Of a DNA stretch of 41,007 nt, positions 1 to 8,093 are shown piece by piece. The stretch's first letter is position 1, and every line of letters begins with the position of its first letter. The stretch lies in assembly GCA_948466185.1 (NCBI GenBank), contig CAOJZM010000009.1, positions 1-41,007 on the forward strand, given 5' to 3'. The stretch is from an uncultured Christensenella sp. (GTDB lineage Bacteria > Bacillota > Clostridia > Christensenellales > UBA1242). Both the position numbers and the translations under genes were made by a program. The notes under the pieces are model-generated. The model was given only the letters and a program-made list of their open reading frames with translations, ran no database searches and was not told the DNA's origin.

Positions 1-397
1 TTACACACTTTCAGATTTCTCCACTCCGCTTCGCTCCGGTCGAAATGACAGCATGGCCCTACACTCATTATGTCAGTAAGGTATTGGGCGTTGTCATCTC
101 GACCATAAATGTAAATCCCCGAGTGCTGCCTCACTAGTAGTGTACCAAATCCCCCCCCCGCGTCAAGCGTTTTCGCTTTAATTTCTACGCCGTTTTGGAG
201 TATCTTCGAATCTAGCCCTCTTTATATCACTTTTTTACTATCCGCCGCTTTCCGAGGGGCATTATGCCCCATTTAATTTGGGTGTGACTCGGGTAAAATA
301 ATCAGAATCAAAAAAGCGGATTATCCGCGTGGCTTTGCCACCCTCCTTTTTACTTCAATAAAAGATAAAGCTAATACATAGAAAGTGTATTAATCAC
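1..397. other. Gene-free end region with a dispersed repeat and small hairpins
   Basis: No credible coding frame is visible here. Positions 1-107 hold a short inverted pair: ggtcgaaatgaca (38-50) and tgtcatctcgacc (95-107). The left arm is continuous with a GC-rich stretch (about 18-50) that resembles a dispersed repeat common in gut bacterial genomes; this is from memory, not searched. A run of nine C lies near 151-159. Further on are three compact perfect hairpins: GGGGCATTATGCCCC (about 257-271), gcgga/tccgc (about 316-328) and gtggc/gccac (about 330-342). I considered a structured RNA gene but recognise no family consensus. Confidence 0.5.
18..107. repeat. Inverted-repeat intergenic element
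   Basis: Two 13-base arms in opposite orientation, ggtcgaaatgaca and tgtcatctcgacc, match with one mismatch and flank about 44 bases. The left arm extends into a motif rich in CTTCGCTCCGG. Such elements are usually multicopy and non-coding in gut Firmicutes and Bacteroidota; that statement is recollection. Copy number cannot be judged from a single window. Confidence 0.45.
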
Positions 398-423
398 AAA
401 AAATCGCCAAATGGCGATTTTTT
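398..423 (-). terminator. Rho-independent terminator after ypeB
   Basis: A perfect 12-bp stem AAAAAATCGCCA / TGGCGATTTTTT with a 2-base loop overlaps the ypeB stop codon. The A and T tracts make it symmetric, so it could act in both directions. Confidence 0.85.
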
Positions 424-1849
424 ATAATAATTTGCTTCCGTCGTCAGTGTTGATAACTTTAAGGATGTTTTCTTCCTCTCCAGTTGAAGCATTGAAATAG
501 AAATAGAAAGTATCCTCACTGTTTATACATTCAAATTCATAACAAAGCACTTCTCTATTGTAATCCAATGGAGCAAGAACTTTACGCTCTCCAACTATTG
601 TAAATTGTTTTGGAACCTCTCCCCTTACATCTGCAAACCCAACTGAAGCCCCCGGTAAAGATCTTTTTGTATGATTTGTGAAATAAGTTGTTGAATCATA
701 TCCTATTACAGTGCCGCTGTTAAGGTCGACCTTAACTTTCACAAGGTCTGGATAAAGCACAACACCATTTTGTATTGGTGCGATATTGAAGTAAGCATCA
801 TTCTTGATGTTATCTTTCCAAACAATATTTGGATTTTCAACACCATTGTTTTTCGCAAATTCAAGAGCAATTTTTTCTGCATCTTCCATCTCAATGCTTT
901 GAGCCGAATTGTTTGCACTTGCACCGCTGACAGTTAAGATATGTCCGCCAATTTGAGATACTTGAATATAAAGAGTTTGTTCATCAGAGTTTTTAACTCG
1001 GAAATTGTATGTTTCAAACCTACCATTAGTGTCACCCTCATGAGAAACACTGATGATATTTGTAAATCTTTCAGAGATATTTTTGCTTGCATCCTCCCTG
1101 CTGACTTTACTGCCTGACAATCCTTTAACTGAAGAGTTTACCACGCTGTCAGAGAATGGTCCATCGTATATCATTGTAGGATAATCTATATTTACATCAT
1201 GAAGTTGTGCCATTTGAATTGAGAAGTCACTACCAGTATCAAGATTCATGCTGTTATCTAAAATGTTGTATCCAGCTTGAATTTTTCTTGCAAATTTGTT
1301 AAGTTCCGTTTTCATTGTGAGAACATTTTGATAAATTTCTTGCAGTGTAGCCATTTCGCTTACAGTCAATGACTCCCCACTTGCAAGTTTATCAGCAAGT
1401 GTGGATGTATAACCCGAAATTTGATTTATCATCCTTATATTATCGTTAATATCACTTTGTGAAAGTGGAAGCGCCGCTATACTTACCTCTGCGGCTGTGG
1501 TGTTTTGTGAAATTTCTGTAAGCAGTCTTCTTTGATAAGCAGATTGACTTGAATTTATAACTTTTGATAGTTTAATTTCTGCATTATTTACACTGTCAAC
1601 AAGATCATAGAAGTTTTTTTGATATACATTTTCAAGGTTCGTTCCATAATTATCTGCCCTTGATTGCATAACTCCATAGCCAATTCCAAAACCTATTGTA
1701 CTAAGGCCCAAAATTCCTGTAGTAATTGAAAGGGTTATAATTGCCGCTTTCATTCCTTTTTTATTGGAGCGATGTTCTGTTTTATTGTCGCCTTTCTTTT
1801 TCATATAATAGTTATCCTCTACAGCAAGGACATCTTTCTTTTCTTTCAT
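422..1849 (-). CDS. ypeB: Germination protein YpeB
   Basis: A 475-residue protein with a charged N-terminus, one membrane segment at about residues 34-56 and a long extracytoplasmic part. The C-terminal half resembles tandem PepSY-type domains (for example residues about 310-395, with the MEDAEKIALEFAKNNG segment). It lies 9 bp downstream of sleB, the invariant partner arrangement: in Bacillus, YpeB and SleB need each other for stability in the dormant spore and for cortex hydrolysis at germination. The start has a strong AGGAGG site 5 nt upstream. Length is close to Bacillus YpeB (about 450). Identification rests on domain layout plus the neighbour; confidence is high. Confidence 0.92.
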   Translation of the reverse strand: MKEKKDVLAVEDNYYMKKKGDNKTEHRSNKKGMKAAIITLSITTGILGLSTIGFGIGYGVMQSRADNYGTNLENVYQKNFYDLVDSVNNAEIKLSKVINSSQSAYQRRLLTEISQNTTAAEVSIAALPLSQSDINDNIRMINQISGYTSTLADKLASGESLTVSEMATLQEIYQNVLTMKTELNKFARKIQAGYNILDNSMNLDTGSDFSIQMAQLHDVNIDYPTMIYDGPFSDSVVNSSVKGLSGSKVSREDASKNISERFTNIISVSHEGDTNGRFETYNFRVKNSDEQTLYIQVSQIGGHILTVSGASANNSAQSIEMEDAEKIALEFAKNNGVENPNIVWKDNIKNDAYFNIAPIQNGVVLYPDLVKVKVDLNSGTVIGYDSTTYFTNHTKRSLPGASVGFADVRGEVPKQFTIVGERKVLAPLDYNREVLCYEFECINSEDTFYFYFNASTGEEENILKVINTDDGSKLL

Positions 1850-1858
1850 GTCGCCCTC

Positions 1859-2539
1859 CTATATTGCGAACACGTGTTTACCTATTGTAACCACGGTCTT
1901 TCTTGAATAAATCCACTTACTTGTGGCTGTGCTTGCATTATAGTAATAGAGCGAGCCATAACTTGGGTCCCAACCATTAAGAGCATCTTGGGCAGCCTTA
2001 TATGCTGAATCATTTGGCGTATAGTTGATTTGTCCATCATTTACTGATGTGAATGCCCAAGGTTGATAAATTACGCCTGCAATTGTATTTGGGAAGGATG
2101 CACTCTTTACCCTGTTAAGTACTACTGCTGCAACAGCCACCTGCCCAACATATGGTTCCCCTCTTGCTTCTGCATATATACATCTTGCAAGCAGGTTAAG
2201 ATCAGAACTAGATTGAGTTGAAGATGATGTCGAGCCTAAGCTCATGCCAAGTGCAGCTGCTGTCTTAGGTCCAACAATACCATCCGCTGCAAGTCCATTT
2301 TTACGTTGAAAATATCTTACAGCTTCTTTGGTTTTTGGCCCATAAATCCCATCAATTGCACCTTTGTAATATCCCCATTTCTTTAGTTTTGTTTGCACAG
2401 TTTTATTTTGTGCAGTTGTCAGCGTATCTACAACGCTTGCATCTTCGGTTGGCTTATTAAAGTATGTAAACCCTACAGCAGTAAGCCCAAAGGCAAAGCA
2501 GAAGAATAGCGTGAAAGCAAGTATAAACGTTTTTTTCAT
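1859..2539 (-). CDS. sleB: Spore cortex-lytic enzyme SleB
   Basis: A 226-residue protein with a signal peptide or membrane anchor (residues 1-29), a peptidoglycan-binding type 1 domain (about 44-95, with the typical YYKGAIDGIYGPKT motif) and a C-terminal Hydrolase_2 domain (about 118-226). The hydrolase carries the family signature AEARGEPYVGQVAVAAVVLN, where the first Glu is the presumed catalytic acid of this lytic transglycosylase fold. In spores SleB cleaves muramic-delta-lactam cortex during germination. GGAGG lies 4 nt before the ATG. Only 14 bp separate it from spoIIR upstream and 9 bp from ypeB downstream, so the three look like one transcript. Confidence 0.95.
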   Translation of the reverse strand: MKKTFILAFTLFFCFAFGLTAVGFTYFNKPTEDASVVDTLTTAQNKTVQTKLKKWGYYKGAIDGIYGPKTKEAVRYFQRKNGLAADGIVGPKTAAALGMSLGSTSSSTQSSSDLNLLARCIYAEARGEPYVGQVAVAAVVLNRVKSASFPNTIAGVIYQPWAFTSVNDGQINYTPNDSAYKAAQDALNGWDPSYGSLYYYNASTATSKWIYSRKTVVTIGKHVFAI

Positions 2540-2553
2540 AATACCTCCAAAAT

Positions 2554-3099
2554 TTATCTTGATACGTTTTTAAGTATCTCCCAAATTTTAGAAATATATA
2601 CAATATTGTCGAAATTTTTGGTTTCAGTAAAACAAAATGCGGGATAAACCACACACCACCAGTTATTTCCGGTGCCGGAGCCCAATTCTAAAATAAGTGC
2701 ATCATAATAGCCCTCTGCCAGCGTTAAATCGCCTTCTTTCATTTCATAGGTGCGGGTGGGAAAGTATTCATTATTAATCTTAGCATGAGCAGTATAGAAA
2801 AATCCCTGCTCTTTTAACACCGCATTTGCCACAGACTCAATATAAGGGAAATTGGCCTCCATAGTTTTTTCGGCTTCTTCTTTTGAATGAATATCACTTA
2901 GAATAGGAATAAGCGCTTCCACCACGGCATCTTTAACAAGATATTTCACAGCTTGGTCTGCTTCCGAATTGGAATTCGCACGGATATGTATTCTTAAATA
3001 TTCAACTTCTGTGCTGGGTGCAGAACCGCCAGTCACACCGAAAACAACCAATATTACCGCAATTGCTAAAGCCGAGAAAATTGATATTATATATTTCAT
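2554..3099 (-). CDS. spoIIR: Stage II sporulation protein R
   Basis: A 181-residue secreted signalling protein with an N-terminal hydrophobic segment (residues about 4-24). The body carries the SpoIIR signature LRIHIRANSNSEADQAVK near residues 35-52 and a WWCVVYPAFCF segment near 147-157. In Bacillus and Clostridium the forespore makes SpoIIR under sigma-F and exports it to trigger SpoIIGA processing of pro-sigma-E in the mother cell. The start has GAGGT upstream. I could not identify a convincing sigma-F or sigma-G promoter by eye. The tight spacing to sleB is a notable arrangement. Confidence 0.93.
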   Translation of the reverse strand: MKYIISIFSALAIAVILVVFGVTGGSAPSTEVEYLRIHIRANSNSEADQAVKYLVKDAVVEALIPILSDIHSKEEAEKTMEANFPYIESVANAVLKEQGFFYTAHAKINNEYFPTRTYEMKEGDLTLAEGYYDALILELGSGTGNNWWCVVYPAFCFTETKNFDNIVYISKIWEILKNVSR

Positions 3100-3170
3100 A
3101 ATTTTACCTCTTACAATCTTTATTGACGTTATATTGAAATTTGAAACATAAATAATGTAAAAAGATAAAA

Positions 3171-3192
3171 AAAGCGGGAAAGCACCCGCTTT
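3171..3192 (-). terminator. Terminator after the pyroglutamyl-peptidase-like gene
   Basis: An 8-bp GC-rich stem AAAGCGGG / CCCGCTTT with a 6-base loop is followed on the minus strand by seven T. It touches the stop codon of the preceding gene and separates it from spoIIR. Confidence 0.85.
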
Positions 3193-3653
3193 TATTCGTA
3201 TTTATTAAAAAATTCTATTAATTTATCTATATTATTTAAATTCTCTTTAAATGGCAAATGAACAAAAATGATCTTTGTATTCTTCCCTTTGATATAATTT
3301 AATACAAAATAATAAACATTGTTGCAGTAAGAAGTCCCTGCATTTTCGGAATAATAATATTGAATATCTGCATCTGCAAGCCTTTCCCCCAGTTGTTTAT
3401 AATCAAAATTAGTTAAAAGCTTTTTAGTGTCACTCTTAGCAACTAGCTCTATACTTATCTTGTTTTTTAAGAGTGGCTTTTGTCCAAATAAAAATATTAA
3501 ATCAAAGTTGCAATTTTCTAATTTGGTAAACAACTGCCGACAGGAAATAACCTTATGATTTTTTAAATAAAGTTTGTCAACAACATTCAATTTATCTACT
3601 AAGAGTTTAGATGTATTATTTTTACCTTCAAACCCTGCGAATAATATCTTCAT
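3192..3653 (-). CDS. Short pyroglutamyl-peptidase I-like protein (C15 family)
   Basis: A 153-residue protein with the layout of pyrrolidone carboxyl peptidases: MKILFAGFEG at the N-terminus, a GQ..(x)..ISIELVA segment with Glu69, the SENAGTSYCNNVYY motif with Cys110, and FVHLPF with His132. These match the Glu-Cys-His triad of family C15, so the active site looks intact. Known members are about 200-215 residues, so roughly 50 residues of loops are missing. It sits between sipL-like and spoIIR genes as a single-gene unit with terminators on both sides. No Shine-Dalgarno precedes the ATG; a TGCTATAAT box ends 6 nt before it, which suggests a leaderless mRNA. Removal of N-terminal pyroglutamate is the family function; a role in sporulation is inference. 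Confidence 0.75.
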   Translation of the reverse strand: MKILFAGFEGKNNTSKLLVDKLNVVDKLYLKNHKVISCRQLFTKLENCNFDLIFLFGQKPLLKNKISIELVAKSDTKKLLTNFDYKQLGERLADADIQYYYSENAGTSYCNNVYYFVLNYIKGKNTKIIFVHLPFKENLNNIDKLIEFFNKYE

Positions 3654-3659
3654 AATTTC

Positions 3660-3668
3660 ATTATAGCA
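3660..3668 (-). promoter_or_regulatory. Extended -10 promoter placing +1 at the start codon
   Basis: On the minus strand TGCTATAAT (TG-n plus perfect -10) is followed by 6 bases and then the ATG at 3653. With usual spacing transcription would begin at or next to the A of the start codon. The upstream sequence is the sipL terminator T-tract, and no -35 is needed for an extended -10 promoter. Confidence 0.6.
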
Positions 3669-3671
3669 TAA

Positions 3672-3695
3672 AAAATCGCAGTTTACTGCGATTTT
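3672..3695 (-). terminator. Terminator after the sipL-like gene
   Basis: A perfect 11-bp stem AAAATCGCAGT / ACTGCGATTTT with a 2-base loop is followed by T-rich sequence on the minus strand. It lies 6 bp past the sipL-like stop. Confidence 0.85.
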
Positions 3696-3701
3696 ATTTT
3701 A

Positions 3702-5213
3702 TTATTGTTCTTTTTGATAGAAAAGGATTAAGTTTTTATCCTCAGCGAGAGGGAACACAACCTCTGGATTTTGTAAGATAAGGATTTCTTCATTTATCCT
3801 TGCTTCCTTAGCAATGTCCCAAGCTTCTTGCCCTGCATGAGCGAACAAGAGTTCCATTCCATAATCCTTCTCAGGATATGCTTCAAGTGTCTCTGCCTTT
3901 GATATAACTCCTGATACAATATCATGGCAATAATTTACGCAAGCTTTAACCTTTGCGTCATAATAAAACTCTCTTCCCTTTTTCACAACCACATCTACAT
4001 CAGATACCACTGCATCCACATTTAATATCCCATCAATAATTTCATTATTGAATTTATCACTTATAACAAATGGTACATCAATTTGAACACTGTTCAAATT
4101 GTTAAGCTCATCATTCAGATAAACCACTGTGGTGGAAGCAATACCTTCAATGAAAATTTCTCCATCTTTCAAATAACTGTTGCTTACAACAACGTTATTG
4201 CCGCCTACAAACATAATCTTATCCACACGAGGTTGATTTTCATCAAGAGTGAGCGTGCCATCAATTTTGCTTTCAACAATTTCCATAGGACAAACAGTTG
4301 TCATGTCAAAACTTTCAGTGCTGACTTTGATTTCGTTAGTTGTACTGTACAAATCTTTTACAACTATAACAGTGGCTTCTTCATAAGCTTTAACCGCAAG
4401 AAGCACTGGAACTTCTATATTTAATTTAACCCCTTTATCGCCTTCCTCAAGTTCAGTACGCACGCCATCATTTTTCACAAAGCCGTACCCCTCAACAAGA
4501 CTTTCACGTGTTGCACCCTCAAGTTCAACTTCTTCTTTGAAAGTGTCGTAAACATAACCCGTTTCAAATTTATCATTTTCGGTCAGGCAAAGTACTCTTG
4601 TGATAACTTCACCACTTACTGAAACAAAATTAACTCCACTTTCAACATTTTTGAGCATAACTTGACTTTCTGTTAAAATAAGTTTCTTGACTTGTTCTCT
4701 AACAGAAAACTCACTGCTAACTGTGATGTTTTCAGTTGCCTCACCAACAAATCTGATTACATTTATTTCCTCTGTTTTACTGCATATGTCAGAGGCACTT
4801 GACTGCACTGAATGAATTTCATTGCTTGAAATCAACACCCCACTTTGTTCTAAGCTGACAACAAGCCTGATATTATCGGATGACAAACTTTCAAGGTTTG
4901 TTTCCACAACCTTAACGCTTATCAATGCTTTTTGTCCGTTTACAATATTTTCGCCCACAAAACTTGAAGTGAATGGACAAACAGAATTAGTTGTACCTAT
5001 TTCGCCGTCCTCAGTCATATAAACAAGTTTTACATCAATATTTCCTGCGTAATTGATGTTGCCATTTAAAACCTCGCTACTTACAACACTGGCTGAAGCA
5101 GTTGCAGTAAGAATTTTGGCACAGGTTACTGCAATGTTACATTCAACATTAAATTGTCCCTTTGTAAGTTTGGTTTTCTTTACAACATTAAAATTGTTTT
5201 CTTCAAATGTCAT
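3702..5213 (-). CDS. SipL-like spore morphogenesis protein (DUF3794/SPOCS repeats plus LysM-like end)
   Basis: A protein of about 503 residues made of repeated beta-rich DUF3794 (SPOCS) units, with a C-terminal LysM-like segment (GQEAWDIAKEARINEEILI, near the last 50 residues). This is the architecture of Clostridioides difficile SipL, which ties the SpoIVA ATPase coat basement layer to the forespore. The LysM-like part is degenerate but contains the WDIAK core. A longer frame reaching 5279 exists, but GAGGGGG lies 6 nt before the ATG at 5213, so I place the start there. Transcribed divergently from veg and followed by its own terminator. Assignment to SipL rather than another DUF3794 protein is probable, not certain. 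Confidence 0.8.
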   Translation of the reverse strand: MTFEENNFNVVKKTKLTKGQFNVECNIAVTCAKILTATASASVVSSEVLNGNINYAGNIDVKLVYMTEDGEIGTTNSVCPFTSSFVGENIVNGQKALISVKVVETNLESLSSDNIRLVVSLEQSGVLISSNEIHSVQSSASDICSKTEEINVIRFVGEATENITVSSEFSVREQVKKLILTESQVMLKNVESGVNFVSVSGEVITRVLCLTENDKFETGYVYDTFKEEVELEGATRESLVEGYGFVKNDGVRTELEEGDKGVKLNIEVPVLLAVKAYEEATVIVVKDLYSTTNEIKVSTESFDMTTVCPMEIVESKIDGTLTLDENQPRVDKIMFVGGNNVVVSNSYLKDGEIFIEGIASTTVVYLNDELNNLNSVQIDVPFVISDKFNNEIIDGILNVDAVVSDVDVVVKKGREFYYDAKVKACVNYCHDIVSGVISKAETLEAYPEKDYGMELLFAHAGQEAWDIAKEARINEEILILQNPEVVFPLAEDKNLILFYQKEQ

Positions 5214-5328
5214 TTTATTCCCCCTCTCAAAACGATATCGATATATGTTTACTCGCTCGCAAGTGGAAATATGACTCAAATGTTTAATTTTTTTTCATTA
5301 AGGCAATAAACAATAAAGGAGTGGGTTT

Positions 5329-5559
5329 ATGAGAAAAATAAATTTAGGACTTGACGAAGTCAAGCAAAAGATAGGTGCACTTAAAGGAAGTAATGTAGAA
5401 ATGAATATAAACAGAGGAAGAAAAAAAATAGACACCATAAATGGTGTCATAAAGGATGTATATCCAAGCGTGTTCACTGTCAAGATTGAAAGTGGCAATC
5501 AACAGCTTCAAACATTTTCATACTTTGATGTACTCTGCGGGAATGTGGTTATACTTTAA
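5329..5559 (+). CDS. veg: Veg family protein (DUF1021)
   Basis: A 76-residue protein with the Veg signature: a basic GRKK segment near residues 30-33 and the YPSVFTVKIE strand at about 44-53 followed by F-SYFDVL. Bacillus Veg is about 86 residues, abundantly transcribed, and affects biofilm matrix expression and spore outgrowth; the biochemical role is unclear. The fold is an SH3-like small beta barrel. GGAG precedes the ATG by 8 nt. It is the only plus-strand gene in the first 38 kb and lies among sporulation genes. It converges on rpe with a 12-bp gap and no strong terminator. Confidence 0.85.
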   Translation: MRKINLGLDEVKQKIGALKGSNVEMNINRGRKKIDTINGVIKDVYPSVFTVKIESGNQQLQTFSYFDVLCGNVVIL

Positions 5560-5571
5560 TCGCTATTGTCC

Positions 5572-6234
5572 TTAGCCACGAAGAGTATTAATTGCTTTTT
5601 CGCGGTCTTGGGACTTAAATACATAGTTTCCGCTTACAAGCATATCTGCTCCCGCTTCTATAAGGCTTTTTGCATTGTCCTCATTCACTCCGCCGTCAAC
5701 TTCAATTTTAAAATTTAAATCGTTTGCATCTCGAAAAGCAGCGATTGTTTTTATTTTTGAATAAGTGTTAGGAAGCATTTTCTGACCACCAGCACCTGGC
5801 TCAACACTCATAATCAAAAGAACATCAATATCGTAACAAAACATTTTAATATCTTTAAATGGTGTGCATGGTTTAAATGACAAGCCAACAAGCGTGTTGT
5901 TCTTTCTGATAAATGCAAGGGCTTTGTGCAGTTCTTCCTTATCCTCAAAAGCTTCATAGTGCAGGGTTAAAATGTTTGCACCTGCCTTGATATAACTTTC
6001 AAGTTTATCATAAGGCTCTTCCACCATAAGATGAACATCCAGCATATTAAGTGAGTTTTGATTTATGTTGTCTATTACATTTGCACTATAGGTTGTTCTA
6101 GGAACAAATTTTCCGTCCATAACATCGCAATGGAGCAGATCCGCCTTACCTTGCACATCTCTTGCAAATTCAATTATCTCTTGATAATCATTAATTGGAA
6201 GAGTAGACACAGATATGTAAACATTTTTCTTCAT
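5572..6234 (-). CDS. rpe: Ribulose-phosphate 3-epimerase
   Basis: A 220-residue TIM-barrel enzyme interconverting ribulose 5-phosphate and xylulose 5-phosphate in the pentose phosphate pathway. Visible signatures are HCDVMDGKFVP (residues 35-45, with the catalytic Asp37), LDVHLMVEEP (metal-ligand His), the SVEPGAGGQ phosphate loop and VDGGVN with the second catalytic Asp. The N-terminal strand reads ISVSTLP rather than the usual PSIL type, a mild divergence. AGGAGA lies upstream, and the gene follows rsgA by 9 bp, the usual end of the priA-def-fmt-rlmN-rsgA cluster. Confidence 0.95.
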   Translation of the reverse strand: MKKNVYISVSTLPINDYQEIIEFARDVQGKADLLHCDVMDGKFVPRTTYSANVIDNINQNSLNMLDVHLMVEEPYDKLESYIKAGANILTLHYEAFEDKEELHKALAFIRKNNTLVGLSFKPCTPFKDIKMFCYDIDVLLIMSVEPGAGGQKMLPNTYSKIKTIAAFRDANDLNFKIEVDGGVNEDNAKSLIEAGADMLVSGNYVFKSQDREKAINTLRG

Positions 6235-6243
6235 AACCTTCTC

Positions 6244-7068
6244 CTATTTTAATTCGCTTAGAATCTTCAAGTAATTTTGATAACGAATTTGATTTATTTT
6301 TCCTTGCTTTACTGCTTCTATTATACCACAATCTTTCGCATTGTCATGCAAACAAGAGCGAAATTTACAATTTGGTATAAACTTTATAAAATCAGGATAA
6401 TATCGTGACAATTCTTGCGGGGTTATATTCAAAACAAGTTTTGCATCCAGTAAGGAAAATCCCGCCGTGTCCGCAATATAACCTTTGCCAAACTTGTATA
6501 AAGATGTTAGTCTTGTTGTCTGCTTGCCTCGCTCCACCTTTTTTGATAGTCCTCCAATCTCAGCTTCACGACTTCCATATATGGAGTTAATAAGTGAGCT
6601 TTTTCCCACCGCGCTCTGACCAGCAAAAGCACAAATGCCTTTAATCTCTTTTGTAAGAGCGGAAATATTGTTTTTCTCCGCTGAAACAAAAATCAATTTA
6701 ACCACACCTTTATATATTTCTTTAATTTCTTTGCAAAAGTCTTTTGGTAAAATATCCTCCTTATTTACAACAATAATAGGTTCTATCCCCTTGCAAAGAC
6801 AATAAAGAATAAGTTTATCCGCCAGCACCAAATCTGGTTTTGGCACAAAGGATATCACAATGAAAAGCCTATCGAGGTTTGCAAGCGGAGGTCTAATAAG
6901 ACTGTTCTTTCGCTCATAAACCTTAATTATACTTTCACCGACATCAACATAGTCGCCAACATAAACACCACTTTTTTTGACATTGCCAGACGCCTTTACC
7001 GAAAGGATTTTATTGTCAATTTCCACATCATATAAGCCAGCATTTTTCTTTAAAACAAGACCTTTCAT
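6244..7068 (-). CDS. rsgA: Ribosome small-subunit-dependent GTPase RsgA
   Basis: A 274-residue circularly permuted GTPase: N-terminal OB fold, then G4 NKED (102-105), G1 GQSAVGKS (150-157), G3 DTAG (200-203), and a C-terminal zinc finger with Cys234, Cys239, His241, Cys247. RsgA checks late 30S maturation and releases assembly factors on GTP hydrolysis. I take the ATG at 7068 instead of the upstream start at 7107, because it forms a classic ATGA overlap with the rlmN stop and gives the canonical N-terminus MKGLVLK. Translational coupling to rlmN is likely. Confidence 0.95.
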   Translation of the reverse strand: MKGLVLKKNAGLYDVEIDNKILSVKASGNVKKSGVYVGDYVDVGESIIKVYERKNSLIRPPLANLDRLFIVISFVPKPDLVLADKLILYCLCKGIEPIIVVNKEDILPKDFCKEIKEIYKGVVKLIFVSAEKNNISALTKEIKGICAFAGQSAVGKSSLINSIYGSREAEIGGLSKKVERGKQTTRLTSLYKFGKGYIADTAGFSLLDAKLVLNITPQELSRYYPDFIKFIPNCKFRSCLHDNAKDCGIIEAVKQGKINQIRYQNYLKILSELK

Positions 7069-8093
7069 TTTGCACCTGCCAAAACTTCGTTTCTCAGTTG
7101 ACCGCAAGCACCTGAAATATCTTCCCCCATTGTTCTTCTCACAGTAGCACTAAGGCCGCCCTTTTCAAGAATCCCCACAAATTTGTATGCTTCCTCACGG
7201 ATAGCTCCGGTAAGACCACGCTCTTTGACATAATTAAGTGGTATAACATTAACATGACAAAGTCTACCTTTAAGCAGTTTAATCAGCTCATTTGCACAAG
7301 CGTCGCTATCATTGACTCCTTTGATAAGGGTATATTCAATCGCCACACGTCTTTTGGTTTTTTCAATATAATAGTCACATGCCCTCAAAATTTCAGCAAT
7401 CGTATAACGCTGTGCAATTGGCATGGTTTTTCTTCTGATTTCATCGTTTGGAGCATGAAGTGATATGGTTAGCGTTATATTAAGCCCCTCATCCGCAAGC
7501 TTGTAAATCTCTGGCACAAGTCCACAAGTTGAAAGAGAAATATTTCTTTCGCTGATATTAAGTCCTTCTTTACTTGTCACAAGTCGCAAAAACTTAATTA
7601 CATTTTGATAATTATCAAGTGGCTCACCGCTGCCCATAAGCACAATATTAGTTATCTTTCTTTCTTTAAGCGTTCCACCTTCGCCTTTATTAATAAGAAC
7701 AACTTGTGATAATATCTCCCCGCTAGTAAGGTTACGCTTTAAGCCATGAAGACCTGATGCACAAAATTTGCACCCCATGCGACACCCCACCTGAGTTGAC
7801 ACACAAATTGTGTTTCCATATTTATATTTCATTAAAACGCTTTCCGCAATCTCGCCATCAGCAAACTGGATTATGTATTTTTTTGTGCCATCACGGCTTT
7901 CAAGTTTTTTGGTTATCTTTACTTGAGGATAATCGTTTTGAATAAGAGCTTGTACATTTTTTGGTATATTTGTGATTTCATTTAAAGTCTTTCCGCTATA
8001 TATGGCGTCAAAAAGTTGATTACCTCGAAAAGCAGGCAATCCCAGTTTCGTCACATATTCACGCATTTCATTAAAAGATAAATCACCCAGCAT
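7065..8093 (-). CDS. rlmN: 23S rRNA (adenine2503-C2) methyltransferase RlmN
   Basis: A 342-residue radical SAM enzyme that methylates A2503 of 23S rRNA (and A37 of some tRNAs in homologues). The [4Fe-4S] motif is Cys104-x3-Cys108-x2-Cys111; the two mechanistic cysteines are present as Cys97 and Cys330 (SGACGQ), matching E. coli Cys118 and Cys355. GEPLDN and the SAM-binding strands are intact. Its start lies 11 bp inside the end of fmt, and its stop overlaps the rsgA start. Confidence 0.97.
   Translation of the reverse strand: MLGDLSFNEMREYVTKLGLPAFRGNQLFDAIYSGKTLNEITNIPKNVQALIQNDYPQVKITKKLESRDGTKKYIIQFADGEIAESVLMKYKYGNTICVSTQVGCRMGCKFCASGLHGLKRNLTSGEILSQVVLINKGEGGTLKERKITNIVLMGSGEPLDNYQNVIKFLRLVTSKEGLNISERNISLSTCGLVPEIYKLADEGLNITLTISLHAPNDEIRRKTMPIAQRYTIAEILRACDYYIEKTKRRVAIEYTLIKGVNDSDACANELIKLLKGRLCHVNVIPLNYVKERGLTGAIREEAYKFVGILEKGGLSATVRRTMGEDISGACGQLRNEVLAGAK

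Noticed and set aside
121..360. tmRNA, SRP RNA or RNase P RNA
   Set aside because: None of the conserved sequences of these RNAs could be found; only short hairpins are present.
5214..5279. 22-residue N-terminal extension of the sipL-like protein
   Set aside because: GAGGGGG sits at ideal distance before the ATG at 5213; the extension has no site and lies in the divergent promoter region.
5214..5290. Sigma-E promoter for the sipL-like gene (TCATATT and CATATAT boxes)
   Set aside because: The boxes resemble the consensus but the spacing (about 20 nt) is too long for sigma-E.
5560..5571. Terminator between the convergent veg and rpe genes
   Set aside because: Only a 7-bp imperfect pairing across the two stop regions was found, without a T tract.
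7069..7107. Upstream start for rsgA
   Set aside because: The ATG at 7068 forms an ATGA overlap with rlmN and gives the family N-terminus; the extra residues are rlmN sequence in another frame.
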